A stretch of DNA of 64,000 bases from Bacteroidota bacterium (GCA_017303905.1 JAFLBH010000001.1:969809-1033808), one strand, 5' to 3'; counted from the stretch's first letter, positions 52,085-61,926 are shown. Numbers and translations: made by a program. Notes: generated by a model not told the origin, from the letters alone.

Positions 52085-54493
52085 TTATTTGCCAATTTTA
52101 ACACGATTAAATTCTTCTTGATTAACTGTTCTGTTTTTATAATCGTTGTTTTTAAGTTTACCGAATTTGTAATTTAAAGCCAATAAGAAGTAGTTTGTGC
52201 TGGTTCGCGATTCGTAATTGAGGTTGTAGAGGGGAATGTTACTGCCACCGCTCATGATATAGGATTTTAGAATATCACTGGCTGTAATCCGGCAGGTAAG
52301 TTTATCCTTGAAAAAGTTTTTTTTGAGTGTGGCAGATAACATGGAAAAAGAATTGGAGGTGAAAATCCCATCCACTGCCGGTGAAGTATACTCATAAGTA
52401 ATTTCAAAGCTAAAGTACTTTTTAGCTCTAAATTCATTGTATAAGTAAATGCTGTATGTGGATTTATTGTTTTTTATTATTTCGTTGTTAAGTTGATAAG
52501 TGAAATTATTAATAAAGTACCCAAAATAGTTTGCCGTCGTCCACCATTTCAATTCATACGGAATAGTAATTCCGAAAGAGTAGGTTTCACTATTATTAAG
52601 ATTTTTTGTCGTCGCAGTAAAAGCATCGGTAGAGTCGTTGAGTTTATCAACGACCAATCTCATAGCACCTTGCGTATTATTATAGCCTATAGTAAGGTTA
52701 GCTTCCTTCATATAAATTAAGGATGCTTCAATGGAGTTGGTGTATTCCGGCAGTAAATACGGATTACCTCTGAAAGAAGTAACAGAATCTATATAATTAA
52801 TGAACGGATCTAAGTCCTGAAAGGTTGGACGATTTATTCGACTCGAAAGTGTAATGGAGGTGGTTAAATCTTTCGTGAAATCATAACCAATAAATGCACT
52901 TGGAAAATAATTAATGTATTCGCGATTAATTATTTTTTGATTTAGTATTTTGGAAAAACCATTCGACTTTGTGTATTCTGCCCGAATGCCTACTCGGGAG
53001 TTAAACTTATTTTTTTTATAGCGCAATTCTGAATAGGCCGCTAAAATATTTTCGCTAAACGAAAATCCGTTTTTATAATTAGGATCTGAAATCCAATGTT
53101 CCTGAGAGTAATTTTGAAAGGTTATATCACTTGATTTATCAATGTAAGTTTCTTTTATGCCACTTTCCAGTTTCCACTTTCGGTTAAATACTTTTGTAAA
53201 ATCTAGTTGTGCGCCAAATATGTTAATGGAGTTTGTGTTTAAGTTTCTTTTAGCAGAGGTAACAATTGAATCATATAAAGTAGTTTCCTGATGAATATTG
53301 GAAGTTGTTTTTAAATTGAAGTTTCCATATTGGGCAGCTATGAATAACTCAGACCCAAGCGTGTCTAGTTTCCTGATGTAATTTCCATTACACGAATTAT
53401 TAACGACTATAGGTCGACTATGTGTTGAGGTGTTTAAACTATACTGAGCTATTGAATTGCTCAGAATTGAATTCGTGTTTTGCGAATAGTTGTTTTTAGA
53501 ATCGTAATAACCATTGTATTGAAATCCTATTGTGGTTAGCGAGTCAGGTCGGAAATTTAGGCCCGCTCTATAATAGTAAACGTCGGTATATTTTTGTGTA
53601 TCATAAATTGAATTAATCATACTTGTGTTTAAAGTATCATTCGATTTATAATAACGTTTATAAATGTCAGAACTCCATTGTTCGCCTTTGCTCGTGCCTA
53701 AACTCAGGTTGGTTGTCCATTTTCTCTTAGTATAATTTAACCTTAATCCGGTGTAAGAAAAGATGGATTTAATGTAAAGCGTATTCTGAATTAAATTTCC
53801 GTTATACCCTTGCAGGTTGTTTTTAACAGTAATGATATTGATGACCGCTCTGCCGCCCGCATCATATTTTGCCGAAGGGTTGTTAATGATTTCAATGGTT
53901 TTAATATCTGTTGAAGGCAGAGCTTTTAAAATGTCAACGGTGGACACAATCATTCCATCTAAATAGATTATGGCAGTGCCTTTACCAAAAACCGACACAT
54001 TATCAGAGGTACTTACGTTTACACCAGGAGAGCGTTTGAGTACGTCTAATGCATTACCGGCATTATTAAGTGCGGTGTTTTCAACATTTACTTTTACTTT
54101 TTCTCCATCAGCTTCAAACATTGGCGTTTTGGCAGTGACAGTTATTTCACTTAATGATTTACCTTGTAAGAGAGTGATAGGTTCAGTATGAATAAGACTG
54201 TCTGTGTTAGACCGAATAATAATCCGAAAAAAATCAGAATAACCTACTGAAGTAACTTTAAGCAGAATGCTATCATTGTTAAGTGGCCCAAGATTAAATG
54301 TACCATCTTGAAAAGGGCCGCCTTTAATCAATGCCGAATCCTTTATGCTTAGTGCAATCACATTGCCGAATTCAACGTTTTGGTTTTGTTCGGATTTAAC
54401 AAGTCCAGAAATACGATAACTGTTACTTTGTGCTTGCAATAGGTTTATAGAAGTTGTGAGAAACAGAATCCATATTTGTTTAAGTGCTTTCAT
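52085..54493 (-). CDS. outer-membrane beta-barrel family protein (TonB-receptor-like)
   Basis: 802 residues. Signal peptide (MKALKQIWILFLTTSINLLQAQ), carboxypeptidase-regulatory-like domain (about 25-110), plug domain (SEITVTAKTPMFEADGEKVKVNVE, LKRSPGVNVSTSDNVSVFGKGTAIIYLDGM, IEIINNPSAKYDAGGRAVINIIT) and a 22-strand-type barrel to the C terminus, where ESRTSTNYFLLALNYKFG is the last clear strand. It fits the OMP_b-brl_3 group of TonB-dependent-receptor relatives, for which the substrate is generally unknown. No SusD partner is adjacent. Confidence 0.88.
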   Translation of the reverse strand: MKALKQIWILFLTTSINLLQAQSNSYRISGLVKSEQNQNVEFGNVIALSIKDSALIKGGPFQDGTFNLGPLNNDSILLKVTSVGYSDFFRIIIRSNTDSLIHTEPITLLQGKSLSEITVTAKTPMFEADGEKVKVNVENTALNNAGNALDVLKRSPGVNVSTSDNVSVFGKGTAIIYLDGMIVSTVDILKALPSTDIKTIEIINNPSAKYDAGGRAVINIITVKNNLQGYNGNLIQNTLYIKSIFSYTGLRLNYTKRKWTTNLSLGTSKGEQWSSDIYKRYYKSNDTLNTSMINSIYDTQKYTDVYYYRAGLNFRPDSLTTIGFQYNGYYDSKNNYSQNTNSILSNSIAQYSLNTSTHSRPIVVNNSCNGNYIRKLDTLGSELFIAAQYGNFNLKTTSNIHQETTLYDSIVTSAKRNLNTNSINIFGAQLDFTKVFNRKWKLESGIKETYIDKSSDITFQNYSQEHWISDPNYKNGFSFSENILAAYSELRYKKNKFNSRVGIRAEYTKSNGFSKILNQKIINREYINYFPSAFIGYDFTKDLTTSITLSSRINRPTFQDLDPFINYIDSVTSFRGNPYLLPEYTNSIEASLIYMKEANLTIGYNNTQGAMRLVVDKLNDSTDAFTATTKNLNNSETYSFGITIPYELKWWTTANYFGYFINNFTYQLNNEIIKNNKSTYSIYLYNEFRAKKYFSFEITYEYTSPAVDGIFTSNSFSMLSATLKKNFFKDKLTCRITASDILKSYIMSGGSNIPLYNLNYESRTSTNYFLLALNYKFGKLKNNDYKNRTVNQEEFNRVKIGK

Positions 54494-54595
54494 CTAAATA
54501 AAACCAGATATAACTTAAAAGGCTTAATTGGTTACAATGTAATAAGAAAAAGTACCGGATTATTTCCCTGATATTACTTAAAGGTCAAAAAATAA

Positions 54596-54620
54596 AAAAC
54601 CCCGCATCATGCGGGGTTTT
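54596..54620 (-). terminator. terminator after the tRNA-Phe 3' fragment
   Basis: Minus strand AAAACCCCGCAT-G-ATGCGGGGTTTT followed by TTATTTTTT. Confidence 0.9.
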
Positions 54621-54621
54621 G

Positions 54622-54690
54622 TGGTACCTCCAGGAATCGAATGGCGAGGCAAAGCTCGCCATCGCGAGTGTAACCTCGCGACCAGAAAGA
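54622..54690 (-). pseudogene. truncated 3' copy of tRNA-Phe interrupted by two palindromes
   Basis: 54622-54641 equals the last 20 bases of the intact tRNA-Phe (T loop, T stem, acceptor, discriminator). It is followed (plus-strand order) by TGGCGAGGCAAAGCTCGCCA (54642-54661) and TCGCGAGTGTAACCTCGCGA (54662-54681), then by CCAG, which resumes the T stem. Thus the two hairpins sit at the T-stem/T-loop border, as at the tRNA-Val fragment. The spacer to the intact tRNA shows no ORF. Confidence 0.85.
54642..54681. repeat. two consecutive inverted repeats
   Basis: TGGCGAG...CTCGCCA and TCGCGAG...CTCGCGA, each with a six-base loop. Confidence 0.85.
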
Positions 54691-54710
54691 CTAAAGGATT
54701 TAAAGAAAAT

Positions 54711-54737
54711 AAAAAGACCTTCCAAAAAGGAAGGTCT
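54711..54737 (-). terminator. terminator of tRNA-Phe
   Basis: Minus strand AGACCTTCC-TTTTT-GGAAGGTCT followed by TTTTATTTTC, 11 bases after the tRNA. Confidence 0.85.
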
Positions 54738-54747
54738 AATTTTGAAG

Positions 54748-54820
54748 TGGTACCTCCAGGAATCGAACCAGGGACACAAGGATTTTCAGTCCTTTGCTCT
54801 ACCGACTGAGCTAAGGTACC
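54748..54820 (-). tRNA. tRNA-Phe (anticodon GAA)
   Basis: Minus strand: acceptor GGTACCT/AGGTACC, D arm GCTCAGTCGGTAGAGC, anticodon arm AGGACTGAAAATCCT with GAA in the loop CTGAAAA, T arm CCTGG-TTCGATT-CCAGG, discriminator A. CCA is not encoded. A 3' partial copy lies downstream. Confidence 0.95.
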
Positions 54821-54850
54821 ATACCATGCTCTAAGGCAATTTTGAGGATG

Positions 54851-54879
54851 CAAAAATACGATAATTCTTTGTTCGGCAA
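54851..54879 (-). promoter_or_regulatory. promoter of tRNA-Phe
   Basis: Minus strand TTG (54877-54879) and TATTTTTG (54851-54858), 18 bases apart. Confidence 0.65.
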
Positions 54880-54932
54880 AAAAAATATTAAATAGCCCTG
54901 TGCCCCAAGTTTTTAGTTAATTTCGTACTCTC

Positions 54933-55652
54933 ATGAATTTGGTCATTGATATCGGTAATACGAGGGTTAAAGCAGCCTATTTCAGTAAGCGTGAAATGCT
55001 CGATTACCGGGTTTTTGCTAAGCTAAGCGACTTAATTCAATCGGTCGATTTTTTAAAGGCAGCCGATAAAGTGATGGTAGGCACAGTGGTAAACATCAAT
55101 GATGAATTAAAAACAGCCTTAAATCATGCGGAAAGGTTTATGTTTTTTACGAATGAGGCTCAAATTCCCCTTAAGAATTTGTACAAAACCGCCGGCACTT
55201 TGGGCTCCGATCGTCTCGCTGCCGCTATTGGTGCATATAGTTTGTACCCCAATAAAAACGTTTTGAATATAGATACCGGAACCTGCCTTAAGTTCAATTT
55301 TGTGAGTCAAAATATGGAATATTTGGGTGGGGCAATATCTCCGGGATTGCAAATGAGATTTAAGGCTTTGCAGCATTTTACCGATAAATTGCCATTGGTA
55401 AAAATGAAGCCTGACTTTAATACGTTGATTGGAAATAGCACGGAAAACTCTATTCTTTCAGGTGTCATAAACGGAATTTTAAAGGAGACCGACGGGATAA
55501 TTGAGGAGTATAAATTGTTATATCCCGATTTAACAATTGTTGTATCTGGAGGCGATACCGAATTCTTTGCAAAACGCTTAAAAAATCGCATCTTTGCCCA
55601 CCCTCATGCGGTTTTAACCGGCTTAAATGAGGTATTGATTTATAATTCTTGA
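54933..55652 (+). CDS. coaX: type III pantothenate kinase
   Basis: 239 residues. NLVIDIGNTRVKAAYF (phosphate loop), GSDRLAAAIGAY with the conserved GxDR, VLNIDTGTCLKFNFV and GGAISPGLQMRFKALQHFTDKLP are CoaX hallmarks. It starts coenzyme A synthesis by phosphorylating pantothenate and needs a monovalent cation. Somewhat short of 250 residues but complete. Its stop codon overlaps the TTG start of the next gene. Confidence 0.96.
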   Translation: MNLVIDIGNTRVKAAYFSKREMLDYRVFAKLSDLIQSVDFLKAADKVMVGTVVNINDELKTALNHAERFMFFTNEAQIPLKNLYKTAGTLGSDRLAAAIGAYSLYPNKNVLNIDTGTCLKFNFVSQNMEYLGGAISPGLQMRFKALQHFTDKLPLVKMKPDFNTLIGNSTENSILSGVINGILKETDGIIEEYKLLYPDLTIVVSGGDTEFFAKRLKNRIFAHPHAVLTGLNEVLIYNS

Positions 55653-57076
55653 AAAGGCCAATCTACATACTTTGTTTTCTGATACTTCAGAGCCTTTTAT
55701 TTATTAATCAGCTTCATGCTCAATTAACGTTTAGTCCTTATTCGCGTTACGGACTTGGTGAATTAAATGGCAATGAGTTTGCTCCCGCAAAAGGTATGGG
55801 AGGAATTTTCATCGGTTTAAAACCTGATACTGCAGCTCCTGTATTTATTAATATTGCAAATCCCGCTGCTATTGCCGGAATTCGTTTAACTACACTGGAG
55901 TTAGGCGGACATACACAATTCACAGAGTTTAATAACGGAACAGCCGCTATCAAAACCCGCAACATTAATTTTAGTTATGCTGCCATGGGAATTCCATTAA
56001 AGCAGAGAGCAGCCTTAAGTTTCGGTATTATGCCGCATTCGAATGTGGGTTATAATTTAAGAAGCACTGTTTTTACTGAAACTATCGGTGATGTTAAGTA
56101 TGAATATACCGGTGAAGGTGGAATCAATAAAGTATTCATGGGTATTGGAATTAATCCGTTTAGAAAGATGCTTGTCAACTTCTACCGTTCGGCCTACAAA
56201 GATTCATTGGTTAAGACTAAACAAACACAAGTATACAAACGTAAAAAATTAAGTAAGGAACTTTTGTCGGAGCTAAGTGTTGGAGCGCGCGCGGATTATT
56301 TGTTCGGAAGTATTCTTCATACCTCCAGTGTCATTTATCCTAACGCGAATAATTATTATAATACACGTCGTTACCGTGCGGTTTCGTTTAAAGATGTGAC
56401 CGGAAGTTTTGGGTTGCAAACTTCTTTTACAATCGATTCGGTTAAAAACCGTGAGCTTAGAAAGAAAGTGAAAGTTGCGTTTGGTTACTTTATGAATTTA
56501 GGGAATACCATCAATGTAAAAAATAGCACCTTGGCGTACAACTATTCGTTAAATGATTTTGGAAATGAATTGGCAAAAGACACTTTCATTTTCGTTAATG
56601 ATAATCCAAATACAATTCGCTTACCTATGGAACAAGGGTTTGGAGTAAGTTTAAGAAAAGGCGATATGATTGCCGTTGCTGCTGAAGCTGCTTATACAAA
56701 TTGGAGTCAGTTTCGCTATTTAGGAAGCGCGACAGAATTAAAAAATTCATTTCGTGTGGCAGCAGGAATTAATTTCATTCCTAATAAGAATTCCGCCGGT
56801 GCTTCAGCTTATCTTAAGCGTATTCAATATCGCATAGGCGGATTTTATAAAACAGGATCACTGGAGTTAAATAATACCGAAATAGTGAATTACGGATTAA
56901 CCGTTGGGCTTGGTTTACCGGTAGGTGTTTATCGCCAGTTTTCGGTAGTTAATATTAGCGCTCAGCTTGGCGAAATGGGTTCAATTAATAATAATCTTGT
57001 ACGCGAGCGCTACGCAAAAATAGTACTTGGATTTACCTTTAATGACAAGTGGTTTAATAAATTCCGCTACGATTAA
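55649..57076 (+). CDS. outer-membrane beta-barrel protein, conserved in Bacteroidota
   Basis: The start is TTG at 55649, overlapping coaX by 4 bases. 475 residues with signal peptide (to about HAQ at 25) and an FadL-like opening (FSPYSRYGLGELNGNEFAPAKGMGGIFIG, NIANPAAIAGI) followed by regular beta strands. Exact role unknown; location between coaX and lptC, a grouping common in Bacteroidota, suggests outer-membrane biogenesis. Charged stretch YKRKKLSKELLSEL lies in a loop. Confidence 0.8.
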   Translation: MKRPIYILCFLILQSLLFINQLHAQLTFSPYSRYGLGELNGNEFAPAKGMGGIFIGLKPDTAAPVFINIANPAAIAGIRLTTLELGGHTQFTEFNNGTAAIKTRNINFSYAAMGIPLKQRAALSFGIMPHSNVGYNLRSTVFTETIGDVKYEYTGEGGINKVFMGIGINPFRKMLVNFYRSAYKDSLVKTKQTQVYKRKKLSKELLSELSVGARADYLFGSILHTSSVIYPNANNYYNTRRYRAVSFKDVTGSFGLQTSFTIDSVKNRELRKKVKVAFGYFMNLGNTINVKNSTLAYNYSLNDFGNELAKDTFIFVNDNPNTIRLPMEQGFGVSLRKGDMIAVAAEAAYTNWSQFRYLGSATELKNSFRVAAGINFIPNKNSAGASAYLKRIQYRIGGFYKTGSLELNNTEIVNYGLTVGLGLPVGVYRQFSVVNISAQLGEMGSINNNLVRERYAKIVLGFTFNDKWFNKFRYD

Positions 57077-57085
57077 TTTTTCTTC

Positions 57086-57643
57086 ATGAAGAAATTTCTC
57101 TTCATAGTTTCAACCATAACGGTTAGCATATTGCTGTTTTCGTGCGAAAACGACAGGTCGAAAATAATGGCACTAAGTCTTCCTAAAGTTTCTCCTTCTC
57201 AGTCAGGAAAAGAAGTTACTATGATTTATTCCGACTCGGCCGCATTAAAAATTGTATTAAAAGCCGGGAAGCTTCTAACCTATGATCGAAATGTAACAGA
57301 GCCCATGACTATTTTACCCGAAGGTGTTTGGGTCACTTTTTATAATAAGGATGAAAAACCTGAAACAACGCTTAAATCCAATTATGGCGTTCATTATCCG
57401 GCGCGCAAACGTATGGAGGTAAAATACAATGTGGAAGTGGTAAATAAAGACGGCGAAAAATTAAACACCGAACATTTAGTGTGGGATGAGGCAAATAAAA
57501 AAATTCACTCCGACGCATTCGTAAAAATTACCACAGCTAAGGAAATTATCATGGGTAAAGGTCTTGAAAGCAATCAGGATTTTACCAATTATCAAATAAA
57601 GGAAGTAACAGGAACGATTCAACTTAACAACGACGATTTATAA
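57086..57643 (+). CDS. lptC: LPS export periplasmic protein LptC
   Basis: 185 residues: lipobox SILLFSC (Cys at 20) and a C-terminal LptC beta-jellyroll (VWVTFYNKDEKPETTLKSNYGVHYPARKRMEVKYNVEVVNKDGEKLNTEHLVWDEANKKIHSDAFVKIT). LptC bridges LptBFG to LptA in lipopolysaccharide transport. In place of the usual single membrane helix it has a lipoprotein signal, as often in Bacteroidota. The next gene starts in the stop codon (TAATG). Confidence 0.9.
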   Translation: MKKFLFIVSTITVSILLFSCENDRSKIMALSLPKVSPSQSGKEVTMIYSDSAALKIVLKAGKLLTYDRNVTEPMTILPEGVWVTFYNKDEKPETTLKSNYGVHYPARKRMEVKYNVEVVNKDGEKLNTEHLVWDEANKKIHSDAFVKITTAKEIIMGKGLESNQDFTNYQIKEVTGTIQLNNDDL

Positions 57644-57867
57644 TGGATAACAGAAAAATTTTTAGGGCTTTGGAATATTTGTGGTTATTTACGGCAGCTA
57701 TTGCTGTAGTGGCAACCATTTATTTTTTAATCATGAAGGACACCGACAGCGCCCTTTATTTTTTCTTTGTGTTTTTAATTGGCGCGGCCATGTTTTTGGT
57801 AAGACGCTATCAGCGTAAGAAGCAAGAGGAACGCCAATCGGCATTTGAAGCAAGCCGTAAAAAGTAA
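57643..57867 (+). CDS. small two-helix membrane protein
   Basis: 74 residues with two membrane helices (LWLFTAAIAVVATIYFLIM and ALYFFFVFLIGAAMFLV) and a strongly basic tail (RRYQRKKQEERQSAFEASRKK). Its ATG overlaps the lptC stop, so it is translationally coupled and may belong to the same envelope job. Family unknown. Confidence 0.7.
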   Translation: MDNRKIFRALEYLWLFTAAIAVVATIYFLIMKDTDSALYFFFVFLIGAAMFLVRRYQRKKQEERQSAFEASRKK

Positions 57868-57904
57868 TTTTACATCAAAAATTCGCCTTTGGTCATACTT
57901 ATCA

Positions 57905-57933
57905 TTGGCGAATTGGTATATCACTTATCTTTG
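57905..57933 (+). promoter_or_regulatory. promoter of the ABC permease gene
   Basis: TTG at 57905-57907 and TATCTTTG at 57926-57933 with an 18-base spacer. The ATG is at 57939, so the transcript may be almost leaderless. Confidence 0.55.
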
Positions 57934-57938
57934 TTTTA

Positions 57939-59186
57939 ATGCTGGTATTATCTCTTATAAAGGAAAGTGTTCTGTTTGCATTGCAATCGCTTTACAATAA
58001 TAAGCTCCGCACCTTCTTGAGTTTATTAGGGATTACCATTGGTATTTTTGCCATTATTATTGTCTTTACCATCGTAGATAGTTTGGAAAGCAACATTCGC
58101 GGAAGCATTGAAAGCCTCGGCGATAATGTGGTGTTTGTTCAGAAATGGCCATGGAGCTTCGGACCGGATTATCCTTGGTGGAAATACATGAACCGTCCGC
58201 TGCCTCAGTATAACGAATTGTTTGATATCGAGAAAAAGACGAAGACTGCTGATGCAGTGGCTTATACCATTCATGGTAGAAGAACCGTTAAGTATAAGAG
58301 TAACATTGTGGAGAATGCGGTTTTGGCGGGATGTTCATACGAATTCTACAAAATAAAATCCTTTGATATTGCTAACGGGAGATATTTTACCGAGAATGAA
58401 GTAAATGCCGGCTACAATGTAGCGGTAATCGGCGGAAAAATTGCTGAAGGTTTGTTTCCGAATAATCAGGATCCAATCGGAAAGGATATCAAAATTGCGG
58501 GAAGAAAAGCAATTGTTGTCGGAGTTTTCAAAACTGAAGGAGAAAGTATGCTTGGAAACAGCATGGATAACCAGGTAGTGATTCCTTTTCATTTTGCTAA
58601 ATATATTTTGGATGTAAACTCAGAAAATGCCGATCCGTACATTGCGGTTAAAGCAAAGCCGGGTGTTACTAATGCCGAAATGATGGATGAGCTCACCGGA
58701 ATTATGCGTGGCGTGCGTCGTTTAAAACCAATGGCCGATGATGATTTTGCACTCAATGAAACTAATTTGTTGAGCAAAAATTTTGATGTGCTGTTTGATA
58801 TCATTGGTATTGCGGGTTGGATTATTGGAGGATTCTCGATTTTAGTAGGCGGATTCGGTATTGCCAATATCATGTTTGTATCGGTGAAAGAAAGAACAAG
58901 TTTAATTGGCATTCAAAAGTCGCTTGGTGCCAAGAATTATTTTATTCTATTACAGTTTTTATCTGAATCCGTTTTTCTTTCCTTGCTGGGAGGATTGTTA
59001 GGACTCTTACTCACTTATCTCATTACACTGGCAGCTCAAGGCAACATGGATATGGAAATCACCTTGAGTTACTCAAATATTATATTAGGTATAACCATTT
59101 CGGTTTTAATTGGCATTATTAGCGGATTTGTGCCTGCATACAGCGCATCACAATTAGATCCGGTAGAAGCCATAAGAAGTAATTAA
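57939..59186 (+). CDS. ABC transporter permease (MacB/FtsX type)
   Basis: 415 residues with N-terminal helix, periplasmic MacB_PCD domain (SIESLGDNVVFVQKW, AVIGGKIAEGLFPNNQDPIGKDIKI) and three C-terminal helices of an FtsX domain (IGGFGIANIMFVSVKERTSLIGIQKSLGAKN and AYSASQLDPVEAIRSN). No ATPase gene is adjacent, so the partner is elsewhere. Substrate unknown; export of a peptide, antibiotic or lipoprotein is typical. The next gene starts immediately after. Confidence 0.92.
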   Translation: MLVLSLIKESVLFALQSLYNNKLRTFLSLLGITIGIFAIIIVFTIVDSLESNIRGSIESLGDNVVFVQKWPWSFGPDYPWWKYMNRPLPQYNELFDIEKKTKTADAVAYTIHGRRTVKYKSNIVENAVLAGCSYEFYKIKSFDIANGRYFTENEVNAGYNVAVIGGKIAEGLFPNNQDPIGKDIKIAGRKAIVVGVFKTEGESMLGNSMDNQVVIPFHFAKYILDVNSENADPYIAVKAKPGVTNAEMMDELTGIMRGVRRLKPMADDDFALNETNLLSKNFDVLFDIIGIAGWIIGGFSILVGGFGIANIMFVSVKERTSLIGIQKSLGAKNYFILLQFLSESVFLSLLGGLLGLLLTYLITLAAQGNMDMEITLSYSNIILGITISVLIGIISGFVPAYSASQLDPVEAIRSN

Positions 59187-59534
59187 ATGAGAGCGATAAC
59201 GAGGCCTAAAATAATATCTGCCATTTGCATCATTGGTTTTATTACAGTGGTGTTTAATTTCCCTTCGGTTTTCTCTCCATCCATTAAAAAAATAGGCATG
59301 TTTGTTCCTGCTTTATATGGATTTATAGTGGCGGGTAACTTTATGGCCTTTATAGGATTGTGGCACATGAAACAATGGGGTGTGCAGCTTTATCTCAGCA
59401 TATTCTTCATCAAAACATTGTTTTTAGTGGTAATTGGCGATCTGGGTCCGGGTACCATTGTAGGCATTATTTCCGCCATTATTTTCTCAGCGATCCTTTT
59501 GCGCCATTATCCCAAAATGGACGTAAATCTGTAG
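59187..59534 (+). CDS. small polytopic membrane protein
   Basis: 115 residues with four likely membrane helices (ISAICIIGFITVVFNF, GMFVPALYGFIVAGNFMAFIGLWHM, LSIFFIKTLFLVVIG, TIVGIISAIIFSAILL). It begins on the base after the permease stop, so they are cotranscribed. Function unknown. Confidence 0.65.
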   Translation: MRAITRPKIISAICIIGFITVVFNFPSVFSPSIKKIGMFVPALYGFIVAGNFMAFIGLWHMKQWGVQLYLSIFFIKTLFLVVIGDLGPGTIVGIISAIIFSAILLRHYPKMDVNL

Positions 59535-59690
59535 TTCCTAAAAAAATCCATCTGCTTTTTAGCTTTATTTGTCCAAAAACGTACCAAATCAATCAAAAAG
59601 TTTTGCGAAATAGAAATTATTTTGTATAACTTTATAGGAGATAAGGTATTTATTCACTCAACAAGAACATAGATTTAATCAATAGAAAGC

Positions 59691-61904
59691 ATGATTGCCG
59701 AAGTAGAAACAGAAGAATTGCAACAAACGCTCAAGAGCTTTTTTGGCTTTGAAGGCTTTAAAGGAAATCAGGAGAAAATTATCAAAAGCGTACTTTCAGG
59801 AAAGGATACTTTTGTTATTATGCCTACAGGAGGCGGTAAATCATTATGCTATCAATTGCCGGCTTTAATGAGTGAGGGTACGGCTATTGTAGTTTCCCCG
59901 TTAATTGCCTTAATGAAAAACCAGGTGGATGCCATTCGTGGGTTTAGCGACGAATCAGGGATTGCCCACTTTTTAAATTCTTCTTTAAATAAGAGTGAAA
60001 TTGCGAAAGTAAAGAAGGATGTATTGTCAGGTAAAACCAAATTATTATACGTTGCTCCTGAAACCTTAACTAAAGAAGATAATATCAAGTTCTTCGAAGA
60101 GTTTAAAATTTCATTTTTTGCTATTGATGAAGCGCATTGTATTTCCGAGTGGGGACATGATTTCCGTCCGGAATACCGTCGTTTACGTCCAATCATTGAT
60201 AAGGTTGGAAACGTACCGGTAATGGCTTTAACAGCCACAGCAACGCCAAAAGTACAACAGGATATTCAAAAGAACCTTGGGATGCTTAAAGCAAATTTGT
60301 TTAAGTCATCCTTCAACCGTTCTAATTTATATTACGAGGTTCGCCCTAAACAAAATGTTTTAAAAGAGATTATAAAATACGTAAAGCAAAACTCCGGTAA
60401 ATCGGGGATTATCTATTGCTTGAGCCGTAAAAAAGTAGAAGAGATTGCGCAAGCTTTAAAAGTAAACGGCGTTAAAGCCGAACCATATCATGCAGGATTA
60501 GATGCAAAGGAGCGTGCAAAGACACAAGATTTGTTCTTGATGGAGCAAATTGATGTGATTGTTGCAACAATTGCTTTCGGAATGGGAATTGATAAGCCGG
60601 ATGTACGTTATGTTATCCATCATGATATTCCAAAATCATTAGAAGGTTATTATCAGGAAACCGGTCGCGCGGGTCGTGATGGTGGTGAAGGTAATTGCGT
60701 GACATTCTATAGCTACGATGATATCATGAAGTTGGAGAAGTTCATGAAGGATAAACCGGTTGCCGAACAGGAAATCGGAAAACAAATGCTTAGCGAAACG
60801 GCTGCTTTTGCCGAAACGTCTTCTTGCCGACGCAAATTCATTTTACATTATTTCGGCGAAGAGTTCAACGAAAGTAAATGTAACGAGATGTGCGATAACT
60901 GTCGCCATCCAAAACAAAAGTTTGAAGCGAAGGATGATTTGGAATTAGCTATTGAAGCTGTTCTTGAAATTAAAGAAAAACACAAGATTAAAGATGTTAT
61001 TAACGTATTGATGGGTACACTTACCGCAACATCAAAATCATACAAGCACAACAATTTGGAAGTGTGGGGCAAGGGTGCTGAAGATGATAAGGATGATAAA
61101 TACTGGAATGCTGTACTTCGTCAGGCTATCGTAAATAATTATCTCGTTAAGGATATTGAGAACTACGGCCTATTAAAAGTAACTGATAAAGGAAAAGAAT
61201 TTTTAAAGAAGCCGCACAGTATCAAATTCACACGCGATCACGATTATGCCAATACCGATAAAACCGATGATGATGATATCATGGTTGGCGGAAAAGCAGG
61301 TGGTGGTGCAGCTGATGAAACATTGTTTGCGATGCTGAAGGATATGGTAAAGAAAATTGCCAAGCAAAAGGCTTTACCTCCTTATGTTATTTTCCAGGAA
61401 ACATCACTCGAGGAAATGGCTATTCAGTATCCAATCACCATGGATGAGCTTACCAAAATATCTGGTGTTGGTGCAGGTAAGGCCGCTAAATACGGTAAGC
61501 CTTTCATCGACATGATTAAAAAATATGTGGAGGAAAACGAGATTGAGCGCCCGGTGGATATGGTGATTAAGTCGGTGGTAAATAAATCGGGATTAAAAGT
61601 GTATATCATTCAAAATGTCGACCGTAAAATCCGTCTGGAGGATATGGCTAAATCCAAAAACATTAAAATGAATGATCTTTTAACGGAAATGGAGACCATT
61701 GTTGCTTCCGGCACCAAACTTAATATCAATTATTATCTCCAGGATGTGATGGACGAAGAAAAGCTTGATGAGGTAATGGAGTATTTTAAAGAATCGGAAA
61801 CTGACAGTGTAGATGCAGCAATGAAGGAGTTAGGGGAGAATGATTACACGGAAGAGGAAATCCGCATGGTACGTATTCAGTTTATTACAGAGTACGCTAA
61901 TTAG
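59691..61904 (+). CDS. recQ: ATP-dependent DNA helicase RecQ
   Basis: 737 residues: helicase core with [14 protein letters not shown] (motif I), [17 protein letters not shown] (II), [11 protein letters not shown] (III), [12 protein letters not shown], and [13 protein letters not shown] (VI); the zinc-binding region [26 protein letters not shown] has four Cys; then a winged-helix RQC region and an HRDC-like domain ([37 protein letters not shown]). A further C-terminal block of about 120 residues after the HRDC domain is typical of longer Bacteroidota RecQ. It repairs stalled forks and recombination intermediates. Confidence 0.96.
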   Translation: MIAEVETEELQQTLKSFFGFEGFKGNQEKIIKSVLSGKDTFVIMPTGGGKSLCYQLPALMSEGTAIVVSPLIALMKNQVDAIRGFSDESGIAHFLNSSLNKSEIAKVKKDVLSGKTKLLYVAPETLTKEDNIKFFEEFKISFFAIDEAHCISEWGHDFRPEYRRLRPIIDKVGNVPVMALTATATPKVQQDIQKNLGMLKANLFKSSFNRSNLYYEVRPKQNVLKEIIKYVKQNSGKSGIIYCLSRKKVEEIAQALKVNGVKAEPYHAGLDAKERAKTQDLFLMEQIDVIVATIAFGMGIDKPDVRYVIHHDIPKSLEGYYQETGRAGRDGGEGNCVTFYSYDDIMKLEKFMKDKPVAEQEIGKQMLSETAAFAETSSCRRKFILHYFGEEFNESKCNEMCDNCRHPKQKFEAKDDLELAIEAVLEIKEKHKIKDVINVLMGTLTATSKSYKHNNLEVWGKGAEDDKDDKYWNAVLRQAIVNNYLVKDIENYGLLKVTDKGKEFLKKPHSIKFTRDHDYANTDKTDDDDIMVGGKAGGGAADETLFAMLKDMVKKIAKQKALPPYVIFQETSLEEMAIQYPITMDELTKISGVGAGKAAKYGKPFIDMIKKYVEENEIERPVDMVIKSVVNKSGLKVYIIQNVDRKIRLEDMAKSKNIKMNDLLTEMETIVASGTKLNINYYLQDVMDEEKLDEVMEYFKESETDSVDAAMKELGENDYTEEEIRMVRIQFITEYAN

Positions 61905-61926
61905 TAGTTTTTGTTTTATTATACAC

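Noticed and set aside
54578..54853. ORFs across the tRNA-Phe region in both strands
   Set aside because: They run through the tRNA, its copy and two terminators; no support as protein.
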